Part shown: positions 36,654 to 46,393 of the stretch, one piece after another | Numbering within the stretch: the stretch's first letter is position 1 | Layout of the letters: every line of letters starts with the position of its first letter | Origin: CAZKUR01 sp964556005 | GTDB lineage: Bacteria > Bacteroidota > Ignavibacteria > Ignavibacteriales > Ignavibacteriaceae | DNA length: 64,000 bases | Reading direction: 5' to 3' | Assembly: GCA_964556005.1 (NCBI GenBank) | Contig: CAZKUR010000008.1 | Coordinates: 14,087 to 78,086 of the forward strand | Program-made: the position numbers and the translations under genes | Notes under the pieces: generated by a model | The model's input: the letters and a program-made list of their open reading frames with translations, nothing else | What the model was told of the DNA's origin: nothing | Databases searched by the model: none

Positions 36654-37751
36654 TTATTTCAATCTTTTTCTTCTGTTCCTTATATAGTCTTCAAAGATAT
36701 AATCTCCTAAACCGTCAAGACTGCTGTAAAATGCGCGCCCATTGTTCGTCTTTGAAAATTCTCTAACAAACTTCTGCAAGTAGGGATCTTTGGCAATCAT
36801 AAAAGTCGTTATATTTATTCCAAGCTTCCTGCATCTTGCAGCTTCATCCAGAGTTTTGTTTACGATTCTTCTATCGAGTCCGAAACTATTTTTATAGTAT
36901 TTAGCCCCGCTTTTTAAGCAAGTCGGTTTGCCATCAGTAACCAAGAAAATTTGTTTATTGCTTGTTTTTCTTCTCCTTAAAATATCAACTGCTAATTGCA
37001 GGCCCGCAACGGTGTTAGTGTGGTAAGGCCCTACTTGCAGATATGGAAGATCTTTAATTTCAATCGGCCAAGCATCGTTGCCGAATACTAAAATATCAAG
37101 CGTATCTTTTGGATATTTGGTTGTAATTAATTCCGATAAAGCCATCGCTACTTTTTTTGCCGGTGTAATTCTATCTTCCCCGTAAAGAATCATTGAGTGC
37201 GAAATATCGATCATTAAAACGGTTGAAGTAATTACTTTAAAATCTCTTTCTTCAACTTCAAGATCATCCTCAGTTAATTGAAAATCGTCTATACCGTGAT
37301 TGATTTGTGCATTTCTAATCGAATCGGTAACATCAATTTGATCTAATGAATCTCCGAAATAATATTCACGCCTGTCGGAAGTTTGCTCGTCGCCTGGCCC
37401 TGAATGGGGAGTATAGTGATTGCCTTTTTTATTTTTTTTAAGCTGACCGAAGATTTCTTCCAATGATTGACGTCTTATTGATTGCTCTGTTTTAGCTGTT
37501 ATGTGAAATACATTTCCGTTTTCGTTTTCTTCCAGATAATGCTTGTCTTTCAGCTCCTGAATAAAATCGCCCATGCCGTAGCCATCGTTTGTCAATCCGT
37601 ATTGACGATCCAGTTCATTCAACCAATTCAATGCTTCGGCAACATCTCCGGAGGTGATGGTTAAAAGCTGCAGAAATAATTTTAACAAATCTTCAAATGC
37701 TGCATTGTTCTTTTTCTGCGGAATATATTTTGTGAACCTGTTTCCTAACAT
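36654..37751 (-). CDS. von Willebrand factor A domain protein
   Basis: A 365-residue protein. Residues 1-165 are an N-terminal helical region. Residues 175-365 are a vWA domain with an intact MIDAS motif DISHS (Asp182, Ser184, Ser186) and VTDGKPTC as the third metal loop. It is first in a two-gene operon, 48 bp upstream of the AAA ATPase gene. This matches the MoxR/ChlI plus ChlD/CoxE-like pairing known in many bacteria. There is no signal peptide, so it is cytoplasmic. Partner assignment follows from position. Confidence 0.88.
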   Translation of the reverse strand: MLGNRFTKYIPQKKNNAAFEDLLKLFLQLLTITSGDVAEALNWLNELDRQYGLTNDGYGMGDFIQELKDKHYLEENENGNVFHITAKTEQSIRRQSLEEIFGQLKKNKKGNHYTPHSGPGDEQTSDRREYYFGDSLDQIDVTDSIRNAQINHGIDDFQLTEDDLEVEERDFKVITSTVLMIDISHSMILYGEDRITPAKKVAMALSELITTKYPKDTLDILVFGNDAWPIEIKDLPYLQVGPYHTNTVAGLQLAVDILRRRKTSNKQIFLVTDGKPTCLKSGAKYYKNSFGLDRRIVNKTLDEAARCRKLGINITTFMIAKDPYLQKFVREFSKTNNGRAFYSSLDGLGDYIFEDYIRNRRKRLK

Positions 37752-38190
37752 AATTATATTTACTTAACTAATAATTTGAGTCTATATTTAAATATTATTC
37801 AAGATAAGCAATCACAAAAAGATTAAAACTAACTTATCTTAGATTAACTAATAATATTGTGATAAAGATATATTTATTAAAGATTATTGCGTTCGTCAAC
37901 ATTCTAAAGATAAGAAGTACTGTTGAATTGTAAAAGAATAAAAAGTGAAATGCATCAACTATTACCAGGTCAAATTTTTATTCTTTGATTGTGGTAAGTA
38001 TTGTTTGAAGCAATTTTTATCCGAGAATTATTCTGTAGATAAGAAAAATGGAAAAAATTTATTTCTTTAGAATATAAAATAAAAATTTAAAAATTTTATA
38101 AAATCCGGTTGCAAAAATTTTTATTATTTTGGTGTGAAATAAAAGATTTCAACTCTCGCAGCATTTTTAATTGCATGATATAAATATTAA
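37752..38190. other. Gene-free region between clpP and the vWA gene
   Basis: About 440 bp, strongly AT-rich, with no credible reading frame. It probably contains the promoter of the vWA-AAA operon (minus strand). I see nothing else definable. Confidence 0.4.
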
Positions 38191-38220
38191 AAAGAATGCC
38201 TGTGTTAACAGGCACTCTTT
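38191..38220 (-). terminator. Terminator of the tig-clpP operon
   Basis: On the minus strand AAAGAGTGCCTGT pairs across a TAAC loop with ACAGGCATTCTTT, and is followed by TTAATATT. The core stem GCCTGT/ACAGGC and the flanking A/T pairs form a typical intrinsic terminator 24 bp after the clpP stop. Confidence 0.8.
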
Positions 38221-38243
38221 AAATATAATCCCCAAAAAAACAA

Positions 38244-38870
38244 TTACTTCTTTCCTGCAGGAATTCTCTTCTCTAAAATATTATCAATTAATTTATAATT
38301 TTTTGCTTCTTCGGCAGTTAAAAAATAATCCCTGTCGCAGTCTTTTGTAATCTGTTCAATAGTCTTGCCTGTATGATCGGCAAGAATTTTATATAATGTG
38401 TCTCGGGTTTTCAGCATTTCTCTTGCATGAATTTCAATATCCGAAGTCTGACCCTGCAAGCCGCCAACCCATGGCTGATGTATCATAATTTTTGAATTAG
38501 GTAGGGCAGTTCTTTTATTATTTGCTCCGCCTGCTAAAAGGATTGCCGCCATACTTGCCGCCATACCGACGCAAATAGTAGAAACATCCGGTTTGATGTA
38601 CTTCATTGTATCGTAAATTGCAAGTCCTGCGGTAACGCTTCCGCCGGGTGAATTTATATAAAGGTTTATATCTTTATCTGCATCTTCCGCTTCGAGAAAG
38701 ATTAACTGTGCTATAGTTAAGCTTGCGACGTGATCGTCTATTGGCATACCGATAAAAATAATTCTTTCCCTAAGAAGGCGTGAATAGATATCCATCCCTC
38801 TTTCGCCGCGGCCTGTCTGTTCGATTACATAAGGAACTAATTGGTTATATATTTCCGGGTGATTTATCAT
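38244..38870 (-). CDS. clpP: ATP-dependent Clp protease proteolytic subunit
   Basis: A 208-residue serine protease that forms the tetradecameric chamber of Clp proteases. Catalytic Ser106 is in GMAASM, His131 in MIHQPWVGG, and the Asp follows in the conserved position of the family. The start has AGGAG 7 bases upstream. It overlaps the tig stop by 4 bases (ATGA), so the two are cotranscribed, an arrangement common in bacteria, where trigger factor and ClpXP act on nascent and damaged proteins. No clpX follows here. Confidence 0.96.
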   Translation of the reverse strand: MINHPEIYNQLVPYVIEQTGRGERGMDIYSRLLRERIIFIGMPIDDHVASLTIAQLIFLEAEDADKDINLYINSPGGSVTAGLAIYDTMKYIKPDVSTICVGMAASMAAILLAGGANNKRTALPNSKIMIHQPWVGGLQGQTSDIEIHAREMLKTRDTLYKILADHTGKTIEQITKDCDRDYFLTAEEAKNYKLIDNILEKRIPAGKK

Positions 38871-40186
38871 TTATTCTCCTTTGCTTCTTTCTTTTCTAAA
38901 GTTTCTTTATCTACTTTTTTAATTTGATTATTCATCTTTAAGAAATCGAACAGCTTTTTATCTAGCAACTGTTCTTTAAAATTCGTCGATTTATAGTAAC
39001 TGAAAAGCTTATCTTCGGTTAGGCCGGAATTCTCTGCATCTTTCTTTGCCATTTCTCTCAATTCTTCATCGGGAACATCAAGATTTTCTTCTTTAATAAT
39101 AGCATTTCTCAGCAAATACCATTTTACTTCGAACTCCGCATTGTTTTTATATCTTTCCCTTACTAAGTCTTTATCGATTTTATTGTAACCTTGTTTTTTA
39201 TAATATTGCTCTTCTTTCTGGACAAAATCATCCAATAAATTATCTACAAGAGAATTCGGAGCAGTAAATTTATTATTATTAATAATCTTTTCGGTCAGCT
39301 TATCTCTTGTATATTTTTCAGTAGTTTGGTCGTAATAATTTTGAATATCCTTCCGTATGTCATTTCTAAAATCTTCTTCGGTGGCGACTTTATCTTTTGT
39401 AACTTTTTTAATAAGCTCTTCGGTTAGTTCGGGTAAGACTATTTTTTTAATGCTTTTTATTTCGGCTTTGTAAATAAAATTTTCACTAATTGTTTCTTCA
39501 TTGCCCTCTGCATTTTTTTCTTTTCGTTCCTGTTTGAATGAAAAGTTGAAGCTTTCACCGGTTTTTTTACCTTTTGCGTTTTCAATAATTTCCTTGTTTA
39601 TTTTTTCTTCGGTGAGGTCGATATCCATCTCTTCCGGTTTTGCATCATTATAGGGATTGCCGTCTTCGTTAATTCTAAGAATTTCTACATGAAGAATGCA
39701 ATTATTATCATCCCCGACAATGGCCGTGTCTTCAGTCGTGCTGTTTGCTCTTTTAATATGAAATATTTCATGCTCAACATCCTCATCTTTTACCTGTAAG
39801 TCCGGAACTTCAATTTCCTGGTCCCTATAATCTTTAATATCCAGTTCAGGTATAACTTCGTACTTAACTTTAAATGAGAACTCCTCGCCCGGATGAAATT
39901 TAATGTCGGTCATTACAGGCTGCCCGATTGGTTTTAATTCTTTTTCTTTTGCGATATCCCAGAAAAGGCTGTTCGCAACTTTCTCGGAAGCTTCATGCTC
40001 GAGTGAATCACCGAACATTTTTTTTATCATCGCAGGGGGGACTTTACCCTTTCTGAATCCGGGAACCTGGATTTTTTTACTTCGCTTTTTAACTTCGTTA
40101 TCGATGTCGTTTTTTATTTCGTCGTATGTATAAGAAATTTCTACCTCTTTTTCGGATGTTGAGACATCGTTTATTTTAACTTCCAA
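38867..40186 (-). CDS. tig: Trigger factor, ribosome-associated chaperone
   Basis: A 439-residue trigger factor. The N-terminal ribosome-binding domain contains VPGFRKGKVPPAMIKKMFG (the signature GFRxGxxP). A divergent PPIase-like middle domain follows, then a long helical C-terminal domain. The PPIase region has many charged insertions and lacks obvious FKBP active-site aromatics, as is common in Bacteroidota. The start is a TTG at 40186 with GAGAGGA about 6 bases upstream. It is the first gene of tig-clpP. Confidence 0.93.
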   Translation of the reverse strand: MEVKINDVSTSEKEVEISYTYDEIKNDIDNEVKKRSKKIQVPGFRKGKVPPAMIKKMFGDSLEHEASEKVANSLFWDIAKEKELKPIGQPVMTDIKFHPGEEFSFKVKYEVIPELDIKDYRDQEIEVPDLQVKDEDVEHEIFHIKRANSTTEDTAIVGDDNNCILHVEILRINEDGNPYNDAKPEEMDIDLTEEKINKEIIENAKGKKTGESFNFSFKQERKEKNAEGNEETISENFIYKAEIKSIKKIVLPELTEELIKKVTKDKVATEEDFRNDIRKDIQNYYDQTTEKYTRDKLTEKIINNNKFTAPNSLVDNLLDDFVQKEEQYYKKQGYNKIDKDLVRERYKNNAEFEVKWYLLRNAIIKEENLDVPDEELREMAKKDAENSGLTEDKLFSYYKSTNFKEQLLDKKLFDFLKMNNQIKKVDKETLEKKEAKENK

Positions 40187-41168
40187 AATTTCCTCTCTAT
40201 TCTTATGTATTTAAATTAAATGTGAAATTGAAATCCAGGTTGTTGAAAATTTTCTTGAACCTGTTTTACTGATTTCCAAAGCCTCAAAATTATTTTTATG
40301 GAATAATTTATAAATATTAAACATCAAAAATAATAAAATCTGCCGTATTTATGCATTTTTATTACTCAAATCGGATAGTTCTTTCATTAAATAAATACGA
40401 TTCTATGCCAATTTCTTATAAATTTCTTTTATTGAGTAAATTTGGCAGAGCTGCTTTCGTGATGACAAGCAAAATTTATAAGGGTAGTGTATGCCTTATG
40501 AATAAAATCTTTATTTAATATTTATATGAGGAGTTTTAACCGTTGTATGATCTTTTAATGATTACTAGAAAAAATATATTTATTTAAAAATTAATTAACT
40601 ATAAATACAATAATTATTTTTTTTATTGACTTTACCGAAATAAGGTAGTATTGTAAAAGATGGGCAGCGTATATTCGTATTAGTAAGGTTCCTACAACCA
40701 ATAAGGTTTTTTCTTTTTTACTTATTTATTTCTTTTTTAGAACTTAACAGTTTAAACTTTACAATATTTTTGAATCCTACAAAAAAGAAAACGGGTATTT
40801 ATTGGAATTATAATGTTTCTTCAACGAAAAAGACTTCAGTATTTTGTTTGTCTTTTAAAGCTTGCTAATTTTAATCTTGATAAGAATTTTTTTACTTGAA
40901 TAAAAAACAAGCTACCGTCTAAAGCTGAAATATCATTTATTTATATTTAAATCTTTTATTAACGCTAAAAATAATTGTCTACATTAAATACCGCTTCAAT
41001 ATTACCTGATTCTGTAAGTTTATGTTTCATGCAAAGTAGTTTTGATCTATTAGATTCGGTTTATTAATTTTTACAGGAAATGATTCTACCGGTAATTATG
41101 AATTGAATACGGATGTAAATTATTAAAATGGGAAAGCTTCGTAATTGATTATTGTGAAAAAAGTTAGT
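40187..41168. other. Long gene-free AT-rich region
   Basis: About 980 bp between tig and the tRNA gene with no convincing protein. It contains a promoter-like pair near 40626 (listed separately), followed by short hairpins and T runs. The remainder is low-complexity A/T DNA. Confidence 0.5.
40626..40653 (+). promoter_or_regulatory. Promoter-like pair in the tig-tRNA gap
   Basis: TTGAC at 40626 is followed, 17 bp after the TTG, by TAGTATTG at 40646-40653. That is one mismatch from the TAnnTTTG -7 box of Bacteroidota. No ORF follows on this strand until 41543. A short transcript ending at the T-rich stretch near 40708-40722 is conceivable. Weak evidence. Confidence 0.3.
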
Positions 41169-41250
41169 GCGAGAAGGGGGACTCGAACCCCCACACCTTA
41201 TGGGTACTAGATCCTAAGTCTAGCGCGTCTGCCAATTCCGCCATTCTCGC
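41169..41250 (-). tRNA. tRNA-Leu (anticodon UAG)
   Basis: Read on the minus strand, the 82-nt sequence folds with acceptor arms GCGAGAA and TTCTCGC, a D arm with GGCAGAC, an anticodon stem CTAGA/TCTAG with loop CTTAGGA (anticodon TAG), a long variable arm as expected for class II tRNA-Leu, and the T arm GGGGGTTCGAGTCCCCC. No CCA is encoded. The surrounding region contains no other tRNA. Confidence 0.95.
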
Positions 41251-41542
41251 AAAAATCAAAAAATAATCATCTCTGGCTTGCTTTTTGATTAAATTTTTAT
41301 GTACAAATATAAATGTATGACAAAAGTTAAGCAAATTATAGAAATCGCAATTTGTACGAGTGTAAAGTTCCAAAAATTTATTCAAATTTTACGTATTTAA
41401 AGGTAAGATATATTTATATTCGTACGCAGAAAAATAAATATTTCTAATAATAACTTTTCTTTTTGGTTGAATGATTAAGCGGCAAAACACAGTGAATAAC
41501 TTAAGTACTCTCATAATAATAAATTAAATTTCAGGGGGTTTA

Positions 41543-42271
41543 ATGAATTTTAAATATACCTTTATCTCAAAAGTAGGATTAAAACGTTATGAGAATGAAG
41601 ACGCAATTGGCGTCTTTAAAATTGAAGGCGGATTACTTGCAATTGTATGCGACGGTTTGGGTGGAAAGAACGCCGGAGAGGTTGCATCAAATCTTACTTT
41701 GGAAACCATCCGAACTTTCTTTAAAGATTCAGTAAAAGCTGATTACCTTGAACGCATTAAATATGCAGTTGAAAATGCAAATAAACTGCTTCACAACAGG
41801 TCGGCAAACAATGTTGATTTAAAAGGAATGTCAACTACCGTTGAGGTCATGTTCCTTAAAAATAATACTGCATTCTGGGGACACATCGGTGATTCAAGAA
41901 TTTATTATTTAAGAAACGGAAAACTGAAGCTGTTAACTAAAGATCATTCAGTCGTGCAAAAATTAGTTGACGACGGGTATTTAAGCATCAGTGAAGCGGA
42001 AAACCATCCTAATAGAAATGTTATAACACGTGCTGTTGGAGGAACCGAATCGATAGATATTGATCTCAGCAAAATGAAAATTTATGAAGGTGACGACAAT
42101 ACTTATTTTATTTGTACCGACGGTGTTACTTCCGAAGTCCGCGATTACGAATTGGAAAACATACTAAATAAAGATAATGTTAATGAAATTTCTCAAATGC
42201 TGGTTGATTTAATTGAGGCCCGGGGAGCTAGAGATAATTTTTCTTTTGTGATTATAAAGAATGAATTGTAA
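41543..42271 (+). CDS. PP2C-family protein phosphatase
   Basis: A 242-residue Ser/Thr phosphatase of the PPM type. Motifs: the first metal-ligand region KRYENEDAIG, VCDGLGGKNAGEVAS with the second metal Asp, GHIGDSRIYYLR, ICTDGVTSEV, and the final GARDNFSFVII. It is a minimal catalytic domain without membrane anchor. The ATG has AGGGGG 6 bases upstream. No partner kinase is adjacent; the gene stands alone between intergenic regions. Confidence 0.92.
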   Translation: MNFKYTFISKVGLKRYENEDAIGVFKIEGGLLAIVCDGLGGKNAGEVASNLTLETIRTFFKDSVKADYLERIKYAVENANKLLHNRSANNVDLKGMSTTVEVMFLKNNTAFWGHIGDSRIYYLRNGKLKLLTKDHSVVQKLVDDGYLSISEAENHPNRNVITRAVGGTESIDIDLSKMKIYEGDDNTYFICTDGVTSEVRDYELENILNKDNVNEISQMLVDLIEARGARDNFSFVIIKNEL

Positions 42272-42634
42272 ACAGCTAAGAATAAATAATTCTTGTACCG
42301 GTAATTAATTTTAATAAAAATATTTTTTTATTAAAAAAAATTAATCTTCCGATCAGGAACGGTGAACAATTATTTAATTTATTAAAAACAATTATATTTA
42401 AATTTCTGCTTCATTGCTATTATTAAAATAAATTTCCTTTCTTCCAATAACCAAGCCCGTTCCTAACTTAATAAGTTCTTATAATTTTAATTTTAACCAC
42501 TCATCCCAAACCATTTTTTTTATTTGTAATTCATTAAATCTTTTCTTTAATTTGAAACTTAGTAATACTAAAAACTGAAAATATTTTGCCTCGTAATCAC
42601 ATAATTACTCCTATTAACAAATTAAAGAAATCCA
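42272..42634. other. Gene-free region
   Basis: About 360 bp of AT-rich DNA with long A and T runs between the phosphatase and the sortilin-like gene. I see no defined element. Confidence 0.4.
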
Positions 42635-45600
42635 ATGAAAAATATTTTAACCGCAGTATGCATTGTGCTGCTTTGTTTATTTTCGACTAATTTATCTGCT
42701 CAAAATAAAGATAACGGTTCCGGCAAAGAACCGGATTCATTAAAGAATATTTCTTTGAGCGGATTATCATTTAGAAGTATTGGGCCTGCGTTAACCGGCG
42801 GCAGGGTAGTGGCATTAGCCGTTAACCCTTTTAATCACAGTGAATATTTTGTCGGAGCGGGCCACGGTTCATTATGGAAAACGATGAACAACGGGATTAC
42901 TTTTAAACCCGTTTTTGATGATCAAAAATCTTATGCAATCGGCGCCGTAACAATAGATCCTACAAATCCAAATATTGTTTGGGTCGGAACAGGGGAAAAC
43001 GATAATCAAAATAATGTAATTTATGGCGACGGGATTTACAAAAGTGAAGACGGAGGAAAAACCTGGAAAAATATGGGGCTCCCTAATTCAGAACATATTG
43101 GCGGAATAGTTGTAGATCCAAAAGATCCTAACATTGTTTACGCTGCAGCATATGGTTCGTTAAGGCAGCCCGGCGAAGATAGAGGAATTTACAAAACAAC
43201 CGACGGCGGCGCAACCTGGAATAAAGTTTTGTTTATCAGCAAATATACAGGATGCTATGAAATTCATATGGATCCGAGATACCCCAACCTGCTGTATGCC
43301 GTTGCACATCAAAGAATGAGAAGGCTGTACACCGGCGTAAGCGGGGGACCGGAAAGCGGAATTTATCGAAGTACCGACAGCGGAGCTACCTGGGAAAAAA
43401 TGAAAAATGGTTTACCTTCCGGCGATGTCGGTAGAATTGGACTCGCAATTTCTCCTGTGAACCCTGATGTTTTGTACGCAATAATTGAAGCAGCTAAAGA
43501 GGGAGGCGTATATAAAAGCACGGACCGCGGCGTAAGCTGGGGAAAACGCAGCATCTACGTATCGGCTTATCCTTTTTATTTCCAAAAACTTTTCTGCGAT
43601 ACAAAGGATGTCGATAGAGTTTACAGTATGGATGTATTTATGAAAGTAACTATTGACGGTGGGAAGACATGGAAAAATTTAGGTGAGAATAAAAAGCATG
43701 TCGATAATCATTTCTTGTGGATTGATCCGGATAATAATAAACACATGATCGATGGATGCGACGGCGGTGTTTACGATACTTATGATCAGGGAAAAAACTG
43801 GGCTTTCAAATCAAATATTCCGATTGCGGAAATTTATAAAGTAACTACCGATAACGATACTCCGTTTTATAATGTTTATGCCGGTTCTCAAGACAACAGT
43901 AGTTTTGGCGGACCATCGCGAACTATTAATTCCGGCGGAATTACAAATCAGGATTGGTTTTATACCTGTGCCGGCGATGGATTCCAAACTCAGGTTGATT
44001 GGAAGGATCCTAATATAATTTATGCTGAATCTCAGAACGGAGGGCTGATCAGGTACGATAAAAAAAGCGGAGAGAGGCTCGATATTAAACCATATGATTT
44101 TGCCGATACTGCTTACAGGTTCGATTGGGATGCAGCTTTACTAATTTCAAAGTTTGATAATAAAAGATTGTACTTCGGCGGAAATAAATTATTCAGATCG
44201 AATGATCGCGGAGATACCTGGGAAGAAATTAGTCCCGATTTAACACGCGGTGTTCCTAAAGAAATGCAAAACTTGATGGGAAGAAGCTGGAGTATCGATG
44301 AGTTGGCGCGTAAAGGAACAATGGCACAAATTTCAACTATTGCCGAATCGCCTTTAGATGAAAACACTTTATTTGTCGGTTCCGGTGACGGACTGATTCA
44401 TTTTACAAAAGATGGAGGAAAAACATGGGAAGAATCTTCAATACAGGGGCTTCCCAAATATGCCAGGGTTGCTCAAATAATTGCATCGCATTTCGATAAA
44501 AACGTTGCTTATGCAGCCTGCCAGAATTTTATCGATGGCGATTTCAAACCGTACCTGTACAAAACAACCGACGGCGGCAAGGACTGGTTTTTATTTAATG
44601 GAAATCTCCCTGAAAAAGGAAGCACTTACACAATTGCTGAAGATAAGGTCGATAAAGATCTTCTTTTCTTAGGTACTCAATCAGGTGTTTATTTTACGGC
44701 TGACGGCGGTAAAGAATGGATTCAATTAAAAAACGGGATACCTACCGAATGTGTAATGGATCTTACGATTCAAAGAAGAGAAAATGATCTGGTTGTATCT
44801 ACTTTTGGAAGAGGAATTTACATCCTCGACGATTATACACCTCTTAGGTATCTTACACCTGAAACGCTGAATAAAGCAGCGTACATTTTCCCGATAAAAG
44901 ATGCTTTGATGTTCATTCAGGCCGATCCTTTTGCTTTTCCCGGAGTCGGATTTCAAGGAGCAAGTTTTTATGCGGCACCAAACCCAAAAGTCGGAGCGGT
45001 ATTTACTTATTATTTAAAAGATGATTTTAAATCCTTAAAAGATCAAAGAAGAGAAAAAGAAAAGGCATTACAAAAAAAAGGTGAAGATGTAAAGTATCCT
45101 TCTTATAACGAATTGTTAAATGAAAAAGAAGAACCAAAATCCTTTTTATTATTTACAATTACAGATGAACATGGAAATGTTGTAAGAAAAATTAAAACGG
45201 AACCCAAAAAAGGTGTAAATAGAATTGTTTGGGATTTCAGATATGATCCGTTTACAGCAGTTTCATTAAAGCCTTTCGATGATTCCGTACCATGGAATCA
45301 ACCGGATTTGGGATATATGGTTGTTCCGGGAAAATATAAAGTTTCACTTTCAAAATTTGAAGACGGTAAATTTACAGAACTGGTTCAACCGCAGGAATTT
45401 TTCTGCAAACCATTAAACAATACCTCATTGCCAGCGAAAGACAAAATTGCCTTGGATAAATTCAATAAAAAAGTCGCTGAGATGACCAGGGCAATGTCTG
45501 CTGCAGATGATTATAGAAAAGAATTAAACAACAAGCTTTCTTATCTGGAAAAAGCAGTGATAAACGGAGCGGATGTTCCGGATGAAATTTATAATTCTAT

Positions 45601-45919
45601 TTTATCTGTTAAAAAAGAGCTTGACGATTTCAATAGACAGCTAAACGGCGATCCGCTATTAGTAAGTTATGAAGGCGCTTCTCCAACTTCAGTAAAACAA
45701 AGAGTAGACTTAATAACTTCTTCTTTGTGGACTACTACTTCGGCTCCAACCACTACGTTTAAAAAATCGTATGATGTTGCCGCGGATCAGTTTGGCGGAT
45801 TATTAAGTACTCTTAAATCAATCGACGAGCAAGTAAAAGAAATAGAATCTAAGCTTGAAAAATACAGTGCACCTTATACGCCAGGAAGATTTCCCGAATG
45901 GAAAAAAGATGTGCAATGA
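42635..45919 (+). CDS. Secreted sortilin/BNR-repeat (VPS10-like) beta-propeller protein
   Basis: A 1094-residue exported protein. A signal peptide ending in LSAQ is followed by many BNR/Asp-box motifs (YKSEDGGKTWKNMG, YKTTDGGATWNKV, YRSTDSGATWEKM, YKSTDRGVSWGKR, FTKDGGKTWEES), which build a large beta propeller over residues 40-750. It resembles proteins annotated as WD40/YVTN/BNR or glycosyl hydrolase with sortilin N-terminal repeats. The C-terminal 330 residues include an Ig-like segment and helical region. There is no type IX tail, so it is probably periplasmic. No catalytic residues are identifiable, so I do not assign hydrolase activity. Confidence 0.85.
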   Translation: MKNILTAVCIVLLCLFSTNLSAQNKDNGSGKEPDSLKNISLSGLSFRSIGPALTGGRVVALAVNPFNHSEYFVGAGHGSLWKTMNNGITFKPVFDDQKSYAIGAVTIDPTNPNIVWVGTGENDNQNNVIYGDGIYKSEDGGKTWKNMGLPNSEHIGGIVVDPKDPNIVYAAAYGSLRQPGEDRGIYKTTDGGATWNKVLFISKYTGCYEIHMDPRYPNLLYAVAHQRMRRLYTGVSGGPESGIYRSTDSGATWEKMKNGLPSGDVGRIGLAISPVNPDVLYAIIEAAKEGGVYKSTDRGVSWGKRSIYVSAYPFYFQKLFCDTKDVDRVYSMDVFMKVTIDGGKTWKNLGENKKHVDNHFLWIDPDNNKHMIDGCDGGVYDTYDQGKNWAFKSNIPIAEIYKVTTDNDTPFYNVYAGSQDNSSFGGPSRTINSGGITNQDWFYTCAGDGFQTQVDWKDPNIIYAESQNGGLIRYDKKSGERLDIKPYDFADTAYRFDWDAALLISKFDNKRLYFGGNKLFRSNDRGDTWEEISPDLTRGVPKEMQNLMGRSWSIDELARKGTMAQISTIAESPLDENTLFVGSGDGLIHFTKDGGKTWEESSIQGLPKYARVAQIIASHFDKNVAYAACQNFIDGDFKPYLYKTTDGGKDWFLFNGNLPEKGSTYTIAEDKVDKDLLFLGTQSGVYFTADGGKEWIQLKNGIPTECVMDLTIQRRENDLVVSTFGRGIYILDDYTPLRYLTPETLNKAAYIFPIKDALMFIQADPFAFPGVGFQGASFYAAPNPKVGAVFTYYLKDDFKSLKDQRREKEKALQKKGEDVKYPSYNELLNEKEEPKSFLLFTITDEHGNVVRKIKTEPKKGVNRIVWDFRYDPFTAVSLKPFDDSVPWNQPDLGYMVVPGKYKVSLSKFEDGKFTELVQPQEFFCKPLNNTSLPAKDKIALDKFNKKVAEMTRAMSAADDYRKELNNKLSYLEKAVINGADVPDEIYNSILSVKKELDDFNRQLNGDPLLVSYEGASPTSVKQRVDLITSSLWTTTSAPTTTFKKSYDVAADQFGGLLSTLKSIDEQVKEIESKLEKYSAPYTPGRFPEWKKDVQ

Positions 45920-46333
45920 AATAATCCGGGATGTTATTTTTAGCTAACGCAAAAAAATAATGCATGTGATTAAATGGTTATTTAATTTCAAAAATTAAAT
46001 TGTTCGAGCTTTATTACTTGATTGAGGTTATGTAAATTTATATTCCGGTCAGAAGTACAAGAATATAAGCTACATAACCTCAGCAATTAATTTGAACCTT
46101 TCAAAATTCAAAATAAGTATGTGAGATTTTAACAAGCAGCACATAATTTAGTAATAATTTTTTCTATTATTACGCTGTTTATGAGCTTGCATCGTAAGTT
46201 CTAAATTTAAACTTTCTTTTGATTACCCTGAATATTCTCCATACATTATACACGGAACAAAAAAGTGCCCCATGTTATGTTTTTTCCGTCAATGAATTTG
46301 TCTTTTCATATTTTATTATTTCGTGATAATTTC
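45920..46333. other. Gene-free region
   Basis: About 410 bp, AT-rich, between the sortilin-like gene and the msrAB promoter region. No open frame or hairpin stands out. Confidence 0.4.
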
Positions 46334-46361
46334 TTGACATTTGAACTTTAGTTTAGATACG
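46334..46361 (+). promoter_or_regulatory. Candidate promoter of msrAB
   Basis: TTGACA at 46334-46339 is followed by TAGATACG at 46354-46361, 33 bp before the start codon at 46394. The -7 box is a partial match to TAnnTTTG. A tentative call. Confidence 0.3.
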
Positions 46362-46393
46362 GTAAATAATATTTGTAAAATCGGAGTTAAAAA

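Noticed and set aside
35094..37751. AAA/vWA genes as magnesium chelatase of chlorophyll synthesis
   Set aside because: No bch or chl genes are present, and the large catalytic ChlH subunit is absent; a general MoxR-type pair fits better.
41164..41385. 73-codon minus-strand frame
   Set aside because: It covers the whole tRNA-Leu gene and has no ribosome site or protein-like pattern.
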